A stretch of 64,000 nt of DNA from Cyanobacteriota bacterium (GCA_025362325.1 JANYGO010000332.1:1-64000), one strand, 5' to 3'; shown: positions 26,554 to 35,599, counted from the first letter of the stretch. A program made the numbers and translations. Notes: generated by a model from the letters alone, not told the origin.

Positions 26554-27046
26554 TGTCTAATTCCTCCCTAGTTAAAACTTGAACGTTACCATCATTAAAA
26601 ATCAGTGAGATTTTTTGCAACAGCCTTTCCGTATCCCAAACCATCGCTCTGGTAATTCCTTTATTGATATCTGCAATATCAGCCTCAGTATTTATATGAT
26701 AAGCTACATTACGAGCGCGTTTTTTAGCTACAGCTACCCCCCTTTGAACTGTATTTTTGATACTGACTGCCTCTGGACTCAGTTCTTTAAACTCCCAGAT
26801 TTCTCCATCAATTTCAGCATCAGGTGTTCTGATGCCTGGTGCAGCTTGCTCGCTCAATAACTTCACTCGCCGCCCAAGTCTTGCCAAAACTTCAGCGATA
26901 AACCGCTCAGAATCATTGGTATTATGGTTTTGATGGATGAGTATAAACCCGCCTGTATCCTCATCATAATAATACCGTTCATACTCAGCCTCGGCAAGGT
27001 TGTAGATGTTCTGACTTTGCTGGATATAATTTGGCTTCACCGTCAA
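26534..27046 (-). CDS. CdiA C-terminal tRNase-like toxin domain protein
   Basis: A 170-aa protein resembling the CdiA C-terminal nuclease domain with a PD-(D/E)XK core: RRVKLLSEQ (60-67), PDAEIDGEIWEFKEL (75-89) with D76 and E85-F-K87, and later helices (KNTVQRGVAVAKKRARNV, 97-114). In contact-dependent inhibition such domains sit at the end of a giant CdiA protein and cut tRNA in a neighbouring cell. Here the domain is free-standing with no secretion domain, so it may be an intracellular toxin or a cassette waiting to be exchanged. Its partner follows with overlap. A CDI-type role is inference. Confidence 0.6.
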   Translation of the reverse strand: MTVKPNYIQQSQNIYNLAEAEYERYYYDEDTGGFILIHQNHNTNDSERFIAEVLARLGRRVKLLSEQAAPGIRTPDAEIDGEIWEFKELSPEAVSIKNTVQRGVAVAKKRARNVAYHINTEADIADINKGITRAMVWDTERLLQKISLIFNDGNVQVLTREELDNGESFQ

Positions 27047-27145
27047 TCTCTAGCCTGATTTTATGATTGTAGCTTACTGTTTCAGGGAAAGCGATCGCGC
27101 TCTCTCTCTACTGTCTCATCGTCTGATCAATGGTAGCGGTAAATA

Positions 27146-27215
27146 AAAGGTCGATTTCTGCCGAAAGCTTGGCTAACGTACTTATTTTAATCGAAAGCCC
27201 GATCGCCCGATCGAC
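27146..27215. repeat. Module-border direct repeat, copy C
   Basis: GCCGAAAGCTTGGCTAACGTACTTATTTTAATC then GATCGCCCGATCG. Lies between the CdiA-like pair and the XRE gene; with copies A and B it brackets each module. Confidence 0.8.
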
Positions 27216-27218
27216 CTC

Positions 27219-27476
27219 CTATGACTCCTCCTCATCTACCCACCGACTGAGATAATCCGGCAACTCATCAAAAGATACCCCCACCAAACGGCAAAAATCC
27301 CTCATTTGGCGAACAGTCATCGTAGGTTCATCTCCCTTTTCCCATCGCCGCACCGACGAAGCAGAAACCCCCATCAGCACAGCCAACTCTTCTTGGCTGA
27401 AATTAGCGTCCTCCCGCAGTCTCCGAAAAGGCAACTCATTTTCTGGTTGCCGTTGACGTTGCCTTTTTCTTACCAT
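27219..27476 (-). CDS. XRE family helix-turn-helix regulator
   Basis: An 85-aa DNA-binding protein with an almost bare HTH_3 domain: FRRLREDANFSQEELAVLMGVSASSVRRWEKG (about 17-48), the recognition helix being SASSVRRWE. Both ends are charged (RKRQRQRQPEN, VDEEES). Small XRE proteins of this kind repress their own operon and often act as antitoxins. The toxin-like modules sit directly downstream of the window's repeat family. A hairpin of unknown role lies in the gap to the divergent gene. Its operator cannot be recognised with confidence. Confidence 0.85.
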   Translation of the reverse strand: MVRKRQRQRQPENELPFRRLREDANFSQEELAVLMGVSASSVRRWEKGDEPTMTVRQMRDFCRLVGVSFDELPDYLSRWVDEEES

Positions 27477-27540
27477 ATCATAAGATGTATCTACTTTAAG
27501 TATTCAATTTAAAAGCTTAAACTCGCTTATCGTAGGCACA

Positions 27541-27600
27541 GCCATAGCCAGAACAGACTGCACCAAAAACACAAGGTGCAAGTCTGTGACTTTCCTATGG
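27541..27600. promoter_or_regulatory. Strong two-step hairpin in a divergent intergenic region
   Basis: An inner 11-bp stem, CAGACTGCACC (27554-27564) with GGTGCAAGTCTG (27575-27586), carries one bulged A. An outer stem, GCCATAG (27541-27547) with CTATGG (27595-27600), encloses it. The element sits between the XRE gene and the 136-aa gene, 28 bases before the ATG of the latter, and so may be a leader structure or a small RNA. Confidence 0.55.
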
Positions 27601-27628
27601 GCAAACATACCCAATTTACAATACAACC

Positions 27629-28039
27629 ATGAACACCCCAGAAACTCCGAATTCCTGGATTATTTACCGACTGCTGCCCAACTTTGGGCGCTTACCCATC
27701 GGACAATTTCGCAGCCGCAGCGAAGCAGAATCTTCCCTGAAAGTCATCCGACAACTGCTACCCAATACCGAATTAATACTTGCTTTCGAGATTGGCGCAG
27801 AAAATCCAACTACCGAATTCATTCAGCCCCCCGCTAAAGAGCAAAACTTGCAAACTTCTGTTAACCGAGAACTCTTGAAAATCTTTCTGATCAGTTCTCG
27901 TCCCATTGTTTCCCGCGTTATTCATTCTTTGCATTGCAATAATTTTGCCTGCGTTTCTGACTGGAGTCCCCTTGTCCCAACTCAAAATTCTGGTGAAGTG
28001 ATGAGCGTCTTAATTAAATATTTTGCTCCGGACTCTTAG
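27629..28039 (+). CDS. Hypothetical cyanobacterial protein, 136 aa
   Basis: The first half (WIIYRLLPNFGRLPIGQFRS) resembles the short domain found at the start of many cyanobacterial proteins that reads like a SPOR-type segment. The second half, from IFLISSRPIVSRVIHSLHC to EVMSVLIKY, is related by eye to the 100-aa protein at 33687-33989 (IHQLHALRYAEVALWTHPLA, GEIMSLLVKL). Function is unknown. The hairpin at 27541-27600 lies in its leader. Confidence 0.6.
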   Translation: MNTPETPNSWIIYRLLPNFGRLPIGQFRSRSEAESSLKVIRQLLPNTELILAFEIGAENPTTEFIQPPAKEQNLQTSVNRELLKIFLISSRPIVSRVIHSLHCNNFACVSDWSPLVPTQNSGEVMSVLIKYFAPDS

Positions 28040-28059
28040 TGTCTGCTTTATTTCTGAGA

Positions 28060-28215
28060 TTGTAGGGTGTGTCATTTTTGGATATAGCACGAAAAACTAG
28101 GTTTTTATCCGATGAAGACCCTGCTAATTGTGCCTGTTGCGTCAAAGTTTGTAAGGTGCGTCGCTACTCGAAAAATCGATTTTTATTTAGGGATTTTCTG
28201 CAAGCGACGCACCCT
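28060..28215. repeat. TAGGGTGYGTC / GACGCACCCTA dispersed repeat
   Basis: Starts with TAGGGTGTGTC and ends with GACGCACCCTAC, around copies of AAGGTGCGTCGC. Related copies are at about 12916-12983, 18586-18615 and 34255-34425. It is an intergenic repeat without ORF. Confidence 0.6.
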
Positions 28216-28219
28216 ACAA

Positions 28220-29995
28220 CTACGACCTAGAACAATGATAAACTTGATATTCATACCCATCCACCCTAGGTAAATTGCGAGATTCAAGCTGACACTTTTG
28301 TGCTGCTAAATTGACAGGTATACGAGAATTTACCAACCACAAATCTAGTGGACGTTCCAATTGATTGAGTGTCTTGTCAAGTATCCCCGCCACAATTTCC
28401 GGCGCATCCCTTCTCTGCTTAACTAAAAGAAACTGTGGAGAATCAAAGGTTTTAACTTCTTCCTTTTTCCCTCTTCCTTCTTCCTTCTTCCTTCTTTCTT
28501 CTTCCTTCTTCCTTCTTTCCCATTCCAATCCTATCCCCATCAACTCTCCTATTTCTACATGAGTCTTTTGAGTAGTGGCAATTAACACGGGAACTTTCGA
28601 GACTTCGCGGATAATTGGAACTAAAAGGTCTGGCTTGTAATATTTGCGATAGCCGAGATTGGAATTGACTGTTATACCGCTCACAAAACCCATTGCTAAA
28701 ATTAGCATAACTGCTTTTTTACCAGAAACTTCGATCGCAGGTAAATTAAACCATCGAGTTTTTGTTGTAGGTGTGTCATAAATAAATGCTAAGGTTGCTC
28801 CTAATAGTAATATTACTCCCGGAAAGTAGACGAAATTATACCGAGGGCCGCGAGTTAGGTCAATTCCTAGAATGTATGCAAAGCTGAAAAATAGGAAAAT
28901 TGCGCCTAGCAAAAATCCGCCGAAAATAACAGTACCTAAACGAGTCTCGGTTGTTTTTAAGGAAGTTTTGAGAGCGTTTTGCAGCAGGGGAAGCGCCCAA
29001 ATCAAATATATTGTCATGCCGATCGCAGATCCAGCCACTACGGCCAAATTCGGCGATTCCACCGGAAGCAGCGATATCACAGTGATCCATCCCGCCAAAG
29101 CTTGGAAAATCGGACTAATCCAATCTACAAATGTGCGATCGCCACTAACAATCCAATTGGTGAGTTCGCTACCATATTTATTCGACAAAAATATCGGTAG
29201 CCAGACTAAACCGCCCGCTAAAGTCCCCAGCGCTACAACTATGAGTCGCCAGAGGATTTGAAATTGCCAAACATTGGGCAACTTCCCATAAAACGGCTGC
29301 CACATTACAGCAATTAATGCTATTGCTTCCGAACATAAAGTCAAGGCAAAAAAGTAGTGAACCGCAATTCCCAAACAATTAACAATTATCCAAAATAGCA
29401 CCGTCCAAATAGGCAGCGGAGCGCGCTGTTGTAGCTTTTTTGCAGCTACTGTCAAGCAAAAAAGAGATGCAATAACTAATAAGATTCCTAACGTATAATG
29501 GCGGGCTTCTTGAGCGAGATAAATGCCGTAGGGAGAAACTGCCATCATCGCGGCCGCACATTGACCGACTAAACTTGAATTGAATGCAAATTTGCCTAAA
29601 AAGTAGATGGCGGGAACTGAAATTACTCCTAATAACGCCGGGAGCGATCGCCCAATGCAGACTAAACTATCCTCTGATGGCCCAAACAGTCGCATCCACC
29701 AGTGGGCAACCATAAAATAAACCGGAGGATGGTTGCTTTCTAGCAGCAAATGCTTTAGGACATCTGCAATGCCAGCATTGGGAGGAAATTGCAGCGGTTG
29801 TAGTAGAGTAGAAAGGTCGATCGCCCGATCGAGCGGCACCCCGCGAAAACTGTTACCCAAACTAAACACCAGAGTCGAAAACTCGTCTGTCCACAGCGGT
29901 TTCAAGTCCAGATTGGCAAAACGTAAAATAAAGGCGATCGCTGTCCACAGCAATAGCAACAACAGTTGTTTGTTCTTAATCATCAATTCAGTCAT
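28220..29995 (-). CDS. GT39-type integral membrane glycosyltransferase (PMT_2 / ArnT-like)
   Basis: A multi-pass enzyme of the dolichyl-phosphate-mannose mannosyltransferase fold, which transfers a sugar from a polyprenyl-phosphate donor to an acceptor at the outer face of the membrane. The first loop carries the catalytic acidic LWTDEFSTL (about 35) and SNHPPVYFMVAHWWMRLFG (about 88-106). About ten spans follow. At about residues 484-508 a stretch rich in K, E and R (WERRKKEEERRKKEEG) comes from a GAAGAAGGAAG intergenic repeat that has entered the gene without shifting the frame. The GT2/GtrA gene, transcribed just before it, could make its donor. Start is MTEL (29995) or MIKN (29983). Confidence 0.8.
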   Translation of the reverse strand: MTELMIKNKQLLLLLLWTAIAFILRFANLDLKPLWTDEFSTLVFSLGNSFRGVPLDRAIDLSTLLQPLQFPPNAGIADVLKHLLLESNHPPVYFMVAHWWMRLFGPSEDSLVCIGRSLPALLGVISVPAIYFLGKFAFNSSLVGQCAAAMMAVSPYGIYLAQEARHYTLGILLVIASLFCLTVAAKKLQQRAPLPIWTVLFWIIVNCLGIAVHYFFALTLCSEAIALIAVMWQPFYGKLPNVWQFQILWRLIVVALGTLAGGLVWLPIFLSNKYGSELTNWIVSGDRTFVDWISPIFQALAGWITVISLLPVESPNLAVVAGSAIGMTIYLIWALPLLQNALKTSLKTTETRLGTVIFGGFLLGAIFLFFSFAYILGIDLTRGPRYNFVYFPGVILLLGATLAFIYDTPTTKTRWFNLPAIEVSGKKAVMLILAMGFVSGITVNSNLGYRKYYKPDLLVPIIREVSKVPVLIATTQKTHVEIGELMGIGLEWERRKKEEERRKKEEGRGKKEEVKTFDSPQFLLVKQRRDAPEIVAGILDKTLNQLERPLDLWLVNSRIPVNLAAQKCQLESRNLPRVDGYEYQVYHCSRS

Positions 29996-30194
29996 TCAAA
30001 GGCATAGGGAAGAAGAGTCAGTAGTCAGTAGTCAGTAGTCAGTAGTCATTAGTCATTAGTCATTAGTCAGTAGTCAGTAGTCAGTAGTCATTTTACCAAT
30101 CACCAATTCCCCATTACCAATTCCCTATTACCAATTCCCAATTCCCAATTCCCCATTACCAATTTCCCATTACCAATTCCCCATTACCAATTAG
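29996..30194. repeat. Mixed heptamer-like repeats between the two glycosyltransferase genes
   Basis: AGTCAGTAGTCAGTAGTCATTAGTC units and then about ten copies of CCAATTCCCNATTA. The second set runs directly into the stop codon of the GT2/GtrA gene. No gene is present. Confidence 0.8.
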
Positions 30195-31409
30195 CTAATC
30201 AACTTCTGTCACCCGCCAGCTCAGCTTCATATTGATCCAGAAATTCCACAGAGTCACAGCCAAGATTGCAATTAAATTAGCCAAATATTCATTCATCCCA
30301 AAAACATTAAACATTAAATTAACCAGCAGCACATTTAAAATCAAACCCATCAAGCAAATCGTATTAAATTTCAATAGGCGTTTTAAGCGCTGGCGATTTC
30401 CTGGCTGCCGCTTAGAAATATCCCCAAAAGTCCACAAATCATTCCACAAAAAGTTACTAATAATTGCCAATTCAGCAGCAATAATTAGACTGCGAGTCAG
30501 CTCCAAATTGAGGCTATGCCGCAGCAGGTACAAAACCCCCATGTTCACAAACACGCCGCTGAAACCCACGATACCAAACCGCAGAAACTTACCCATCGGC
30601 CAGCGGGCAAACCGCAAGATGAGCAAATGCCGCAAATACTCAATATACTGTTTCCCAGTAACTTTGCTCTCGCCTTCTTTGCGTTCTTGAAACACGTAAC
30701 CAACTTCTCCAATCCAGCGGATATCCCCCCTGCCGAGCACTTCAATTAAAATTTTGTAACCGGCAGGATTGAGCGTTTTGCCGGCAATACAACTGCGGCG
30801 CAACATAAAATAGCCGCTCATCGGATCGGAAACTCGGCCCACCACTCCCGGCAGTATAATCAATCCGACAGTTTGAGCGCCCCGCGACAAAAATCGCCGG
30901 ATCGCACTCCAGTCGCTCACGCCGCCCTCAGCAACGTGGCGACTCGCAGCAGCCAAATCGGCTCCCCGCTGAATTTCTGCTAAAAGCTGCAACAGCGTCT
31001 CCGGCGGATGCTGCAAGTCGGCATCGATAACGCCCAAAACCTCGCCCCGAGCGGCCTGCCACCCGCGAATTACCGCTGTGGAAAGTCCCCGCTCGTCTTC
31101 CCGGCGCATCACCCACAATTGCGGATATTCCGGTGTCAGGGACAGGGCAACTTCCCAGGTGCGATCGGGGCTGTTGTCATCGACTACAATTAATTCGTAG
31201 TTGCCGGGAATCATGCCATCGAGCAATTGAGTCAATTGTTCCACAATACTCTTGACATTCTTGCACTCGTTGTAGGTGGGAATGACCAGGGAAAAATAAA
31301 TTGGCGGTGTGTCTGCATCTGTAAAAGTTGAACCGAAAGTCGGTACAGCAGGAATTTGCAAAGGCCCAGAAGGCACTGGCAACAGGTGATTTGCTGGGTT
31401 GATGCCCAT
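30195..31409 (-). CDS. Fused GT2 polyprenyl-phosphate sugar synthase and GtrA-type membrane domain
   Basis: Residues 35-270 are a DPM1-like family 2 glycosyltransferase (LVIPTYNECKNVKSIV, VVDDNSPDRTW, IDADLQHPPE, then REDERGLS), which would charge a polyprenyl phosphate with a hexose. Residues 275-400 are a GtrA-like domain with four spans (FGIVGFSGVFVNMGVLYLLR and on), thought to flip the lipid-sugar. The fusion is a common cyanobacterial arrangement. It lies upstream of the GT39 gene on the same strand, so both may serve one glycosylation pathway. Sugar identity is unknown. Confidence 0.85.
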   Translation of the reverse strand: MGINPANHLLPVPSGPLQIPAVPTFGSTFTDADTPPIYFSLVIPTYNECKNVKSIVEQLTQLLDGMIPGNYELIVVDDNSPDRTWEVALSLTPEYPQLWVMRREDERGLSTAVIRGWQAARGEVLGVIDADLQHPPETLLQLLAEIQRGADLAAASRHVAEGGVSDWSAIRRFLSRGAQTVGLIILPGVVGRVSDPMSGYFMLRRSCIAGKTLNPAGYKILIEVLGRGDIRWIGEVGYVFQERKEGESKVTGKQYIEYLRHLLILRFARWPMGKFLRFGIVGFSGVFVNMGVLYLLRHSLNLELTRSLIIAAELAIISNFLWNDLWTFGDISKRQPGNRQRLKRLLKFNTICLMGLILNVLLVNLMFNVFGMNEYLANLIAILAVTLWNFWINMKLSWRVTEVD

Positions 31410-31548
31410 AATTTTAGTTCCCAGAAAGTAAAGGATGGTTTGTAGGACTTGAGATTTTAGATTATCGTTCCTCTATGATTGATTCGTTAAGATATAAAAA
31501 CGCCTTAATTCTAGGCAGTAATTCTGTAGCTGAGCTAACAAAAAAACT

Positions 31549-32694
31549 GTGGATGCAATTCTCGATCGAGCTTTACAAGGTTATAACATTTCTACCGCAG
31601 AAGCCTTGGTACTTTTGCAGCAAAGAGATCCCGATGCGATCGCTTCTATTCAAACAACCGCTGATTTGCTGCGCCGCCAACAATCAGGGGATACTGTCAC
31701 CTACGTGATCAACCGCAATATTAATTTCACGAATATTTGCGAACAGCATTGCAGTTTTTGTGCATTCCGCCGCGACGAGGGAGATGAGGGCGCTTTTTGG
31801 TTAGATGCAGCCCAAATTCAGGAAAAGGCAACTGATGCAGTGCAACGGGATGCGACGGAAATTTGTATGCAGGGTGGCTTAAATCTTCAAGCTAAGCTGA
31901 ACGGCGCATCTTTGCCTTATTATCTGCAATTGGTAAAAACTATTAAGGATAAGTTTCCGCAGTTGCACTTGCACGCTTTTTCGCCGCAAGAAATAGAATT
32001 TATTGCCAGACAAGATAATCTTAGTTTCAGCTATGTAATTTCGGCTTTGCGGGATGGGGGAGTCGGTTCGATGCCGGGTACCGCAGCGGAAGTTCTCGAC
32101 GATGCAGTGCGCCGGGTGATTTGCCCGGAAAAACTAAATTCCGCAACTTGGTTGGAAATTGTGGGAACTGCTCACAGCTTGGGTTTGCCAACAACAAGCA
32201 CGATGCTTTGCGGGCATATTGAGAGCGCCCAACAGCAGGTTTTGCATTTAGAAAAAGTGCGATCGCTCCAACAAACAGCTATTAACAACAACTATCCAGC
32301 GCACATCACAGAATTCATTTTACTACCCTTTGTCGGACAGGATGCACCGGCTCCTTTACGCAGTCGAGTCGGCCGCGATCAGCCAGTTTTAGCAGATACA
32401 TTGTTACTCACCGCTGTATCTAGAATCTTCTTGGGAAATTCGATTAGCAATCATCAGCCAAGCTGGGTAAAATTGGGTTTAGCGGGAGCGACAGAAGCGC
32501 TGACATGGGGCTGCAACGATATCGGCGGCACTTTGATGGAGGAACACATTACCACAATGGCCGGTGCGGTTGGTGGCAGTTGTCAGTCGGTGGAAGATTT
32601 GCAGAATGCGATTCGTTCTTTGGGGCGGAGTTATCAGCAAAGAGATACAATTTATCGATTTTTGGGGGTTGACAAATTGGCTGTAATTGTGTAG
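31549..32694 (+). CDS. cofH: FO synthase subunit 2 (CofH)
   Basis: A radical-SAM enzyme that, together with CofG, builds 7,8-didemethyl-8-hydroxy-5-deazariboflavin (FO), the light-harvesting cofactor of some DNA photolyases. The iron-sulfur motif CEQHCSFC is at about residue 64-71, followed by [13 protein letters not shown] and [11 protein letters not shown], all typical of CofH rather than CofG. Length (381 aa) is normal. It starts at GTG (GTGGATGC) without a clear ribosome site; ATG is not available nearby. CofG is not in the window. Confidence 0.88.
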   Translation: MDAILDRALQGYNISTAEALVLLQQRDPDAIASIQTTADLLRRQQSGDTVTYVINRNINFTNICEQHCSFCAFRRDEGDEGAFWLDAAQIQEKATDAVQRDATEICMQGGLNLQAKLNGASLPYYLQLVKTIKDKFPQLHLHAFSPQEIEFIARQDNLSFSYVISALRDGGVGSMPGTAAEVLDDAVRRVICPEKLNSATWLEIVGTAHSLGLPTTSTMLCGHIESAQQQVLHLEKVRSLQQTAINNNYPAHITEFILLPFVGQDAPAPLRSRVGRDQPVLADTLLLTAVSRIFLGNSISNHQPSWVKLGLAGATEALTWGCNDIGGTLMEEHITTMAGAVGGSCQSVEDLQNAIRSLGRSYQQRDTIYRFLGVDKLAVIV

Positions 32695-32768
32695 GTTTTG
32701 GGATGCGAAGCGGGAAGCGCGTAACGCATCCTAGAAGTTCAGTCGATTCCCTACGGGATAGCTACGCT

Positions 32769-33407
32769 TCACGCACTTTCAAATTCTTCTAGCGCTTGTA
32801 AATTTCCCACCTGCCAAGCACGTTCCACGGTAGCAGGGATAAGTTGTGCGATCGCAATTCCCGGAAAATTCGGACTCATATCTGATTCCAAATACTCTCC
32901 ATCTTGTTGCAGCAAATAGATGCGAATTCTGCCGCTATCGTAAACCCAGACTTCTGGAACTCCAATAATTTTATAGGCATCGATCGTAGTTTTGGAAGTA
33001 ACATCCGTCTCAATGGCTAAATCCGGCGGCGGAGCGTCTGGTTGCAGTCGGCGACGACCGATCATCCGCTGATAATTCAGAATATAAAAGCCAGCATCAG
33101 GTTCAACTCCTGCTGCACCTTCCCGCTTGAAAGTAGTAGAACCAAAGGGTTGGTATCTTCTGCCCGCCGACTTGAGTAAAATTTTGACAATATCAGAGAT
33201 TAAATCTCTGGGAATTTCGTGTTCTGGTAAAGGAACCATGATTTGTAAAGTTTCTTTGCTGTAAGCAATTCGCGCCGATCGCTTTTCGCCCAATTCTTCC
33301 AAAATAGACTCGAATTCCAGCCAACTTATATTGGGAATAGTTACGACACTGCCGGGAGCAAGCTCGATTTGACTAACAGGTGTGAGGACGCGAGTGATAA
33401 CAATCAT
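32769..33407 (-). CDS. Uma2 family (DUF820) putative restriction endonuclease
   Basis: A second Uma2 protein, 212 aa. The core is VEPDAGFYI (about 99) and PDLAIETDVTSKT (about 127-139), followed by IPEVWVYDSGRIRIYLL as in other members. The front 60 residues (ISWLEFESILEELGEKRSAR) are the usual helical lid. It is monocistronic and faces the cofH gene. Like all Uma2 proteins the biological role is uncertain. Confidence 0.85.
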   Translation of the reverse strand: MIVITRVLTPVSQIELAPGSVVTIPNISWLEFESILEELGEKRSARIAYSKETLQIMVPLPEHEIPRDLISDIVKILLKSAGRRYQPFGSTTFKREGAAGVEPDAGFYILNYQRMIGRRRLQPDAPPPDLAIETDVTSKTTIDAYKIIGVPEVWVYDSGRIRIYLLQQDGEYLESDMSPNFPGIAIAQLIPATVERAWQVGNLQALEEFESA

Positions 33408-33485
33408 AAGCTGAATTGAAAGCTAGTTGTTAAGTTGGTTTGAGGCGGGCTCTCCGGCCCACCCCACAAGAATAAAATTGAGTAT

Positions 33486-33592
33486 TTGTGGAACAGGCAT
33501 CTTGCCTGTTTTTAACTCCTTGTGGAACAGGCAAGATGCCTGTTCTTGACTCTTTGTGGAACAGGCATCTTGCCTGTTCTTGATAATGGTAC
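33486..33592. repeat. Three tandem palindromes GAACAGGCATCTTGCCTGTTC
   Basis: Units of about 34 bases, each an AACAGGCA...TGCCTGTT hairpin; the middle copy has its loop inverted (AAGATG for CATCTT). Dispersed palindromic repeats of this kind are common in filamentous cyanobacteria. They are not a CRISPR array: only three units and no unique spacers. Confidence 0.8.
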
Positions 33593-33686
33593 AAGATATC
33601 TGTTGAGTGTAGCACGGGCAAGGAGAAGAGATTTGCGATCGCACTTTCGACTACAATTCTAGAAAGGGCGATCGCAAATTAACACA

Positions 33687-33989
33687 TCAATCCAACCGAA
33701 TCAACTTGACCAACAAGCTCATGATTTCTCCCTGTTGCGGCGTAATGACGATGCGATTGTCGGGAATCGTGATCCTCTCCGAGGGCTGCGCTAACGGATG
33801 CGTCCAAAGAGCAACCTCCGCGTAGCGCAAAGCGTGGAGTTGGTGGATAGTGCGCCGTACACCCAGCGGCGAACCGATGATGACGTGACGGATGGATTCG
33901 CGATTATCAGCCTCAAAGCTTTGGTTGGTTAAAACTTGGGGCGATACTTGCTTCGATGCAGAATCTTGCAGCATAGTTTTGACAAACAA
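33687..33989 (-). CDS. Hypothetical protein related to the 27629 gene product
   Basis: A 100-aa protein ending with a domain (TIHQLHALRYAEVALWTHPL to EIMSLLVKLIRL) that resembles the end of the 136-aa protein at 27629-28039. It has no membrane span or cysteine cluster. It seems a small conserved cyanobacterial domain of unknown function. No operon partner. Confidence 0.5.
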   Translation of the reverse strand: MFVKTMLQDSASKQVSPQVLTNQSFEADNRESIRHVIIGSPLGVRRTIHQLHALRYAEVALWTHPLAQPSERITIPDNRIVITPQQGEIMSLLVKLIRLD

Positions 33990-34632
33990 TTTTCGATAGG
34001 TTTGATTCTGTGTAACGGTAAAACCGCGTACAATTTCAAATTAATGAAAAGACCGCAATTCCCGTACATCACAATTTGTTTAAACAATACTATCTAATGT
34101 TTCTATGTTTGCCTAGACTAAATCAATTTACGGTCAGGGTCAATATATTTAGAGTTAGCGTAAATCAATTTACGATCAGCATAAATCAATTTATAGTCAG
34201 GGTCAATTAACTTAGGGAAATGTTTAACAAAACTTACACAAGTGGCACAATTAGTAGGGTGTGTCGCCATCGAAAATCCCTAAATAAAATCGACAATCCC
34301 ATAGCAACGCACCTTACTTATGTAAATGTTGAACATTCTTGAACGCCACTGGTACAATTAGGAGGGTGCGTCAGGAAAGGACAACCCAAATTTTTCGTAC
34401 TAACCTTAAGACGCTCCGCACCCTACAGGCTATATCACCCACTTTAAATCTCTACAAACTTGTGAAATAGCGGTACTTGAAAACGATATTTTTTCTGAGA
34501 AAGCAGGTATTTGATGCCACCGCGCGGAGCGTCTTTCCAGAATAAAAAAACCTGCTTTCCGAGCCGTGAAGTGTTTAAAATTTCGTTGTTAAATAAGCCT
34601 TCAAAAATCCCTACTCACACCGTCGCTAAACC
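33990..34632. other. Repeat-rich gap without genes
   Basis: About 640 bases with no convincing ORF. Three imperfect copies of TAAATCAATTTACGGTCAG lie at about 34117-34207, TAGGGTGYGTC repeats at 34255-34430, and an inverted pair GAAAGCAGGT ... ACCTGCTTTC at 34500-34560. Confidence 0.6.
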
Positions 34633-35460
34633 CTAAACAATCTGTTCTGAAAACAAATTATTGCTCAAGCTTACCCATTGCGCCACGCTTAAATCTTCAG
34701 CACGAGATTGAGGATTTATCTGTAACTCTTCTAACAATTGAACGAGTTTATCTAAATCCACAGCTCCTTTCAAATTATTGCGCAACATCTTGCGCTTGCT
34801 GCCAAATCCCAACTTGATTAAAGTCTCCAAATAGCGCGGATTAACCGCTGGTGTTTCTATCTGTCTGGGAAGCAGCCGCACCACGGCTGAATCGACTTTT
34901 GGCGGCGGATAAAAGTCTTTTGACGGTACATCGCAAATTAACTCGCATTCTGCTAAATACTGCACCCGCACCGACAAAGCGCCAAAAGCTGTAGAACCCG
35001 GTTTAGCATAAAGCCTTTGGGCTACTTCTTTCTGTACTAATAGCACGATCGCATCGAAGGGTTTAGCAGCAGGGGCAGATATCGTTCCCAGCAGTTTTTG
35101 CAGGATCGGCCCAGTGATATTATACGGAATGTTGGCAACAACTTTATTGGGATTTTGGAATTTGGGAAAAGCCGTAAGTTCCACTTCTAAGTCCATTTCC
35201 AGGAAATCGCCTTGCAGCAGTAAAAAATTGTCGGTTTTGCCGAGTTGCTTGGCCAGTTTTAGGCACAAATCTCGATCAATCTCCACAGCAACAACAGACT
35301 CAGCCGCAGGCAGCAAGCGCCGAGTCAGAATCCCCGTGCCCGGCCCGATTTCCAGGACGCTAGATCCCTCCAAACTCGCCGCTTTCACAATCTTATCTAA
35401 GGCTTTCTCGCTTTTGAGCCAATGTTGAGCAAACTGTTTCCGGGGTATGGTCGATCGCAT
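34633..35460 (-). CDS. ksgA: 16S rRNA (A1518/A1519-N6) dimethyltransferase
   Basis: Methylates two adjacent adenines in the 3' hairpin of 16S rRNA late in 30S assembly. Sequence signs are QHWLKSEKALDKIV (about 10-23), the SAM-binding GPGTG in VLEIGPGTGILTRRL (about 36-50), and the catalytic NIPYN (about 109). The C-terminal helical domain contains FYPPPKVDSAVV and GSKRKMLRNNLKG. Length is 275 aa, as expected. The gene is monocistronic on the minus strand. This is a housekeeping gene and the call is firm. Confidence 0.93.
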   Translation of the reverse strand: MRSTIPRKQFAQHWLKSEKALDKIVKAASLEGSSVLEIGPGTGILTRRLLPAAESVVAVEIDRDLCLKLAKQLGKTDNFLLLQGDFLEMDLEVELTAFPKFQNPNKVVANIPYNITGPILQKLLGTISAPAAKPFDAIVLLVQKEVAQRLYAKPGSTAFGALSVRVQYLAECELICDVPSKDFYPPPKVDSAVVRLLPRQIETPAVNPRYLETLIKLGFGSKRKMLRNNLKGAVDLDKLVQLLEELQINPQSRAEDLSVAQWVSLSNNLFSEQIV

Positions 35461-35599
35461 TTTTTGAATTCTTGGAGAAATCTTAGCCTGTCATTCTATC
35501 ACAACCTCATATTTTTCTCCCACCTAAAGTCATGTTTATTTTTGTAAACAGGGGTTGAATTCAGCAAAAAACTTGGGCATCATAAAAGGATTAACCTTC

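Noticed and set aside
33486-33592. Three regularly spaced palindromes that look like a short CRISPR array
   Set aside because: Units are themselves the whole period, there are no unique spacers, and the same palindrome is typical of dispersed cyanobacterial repeats. No cas genes are in the window.
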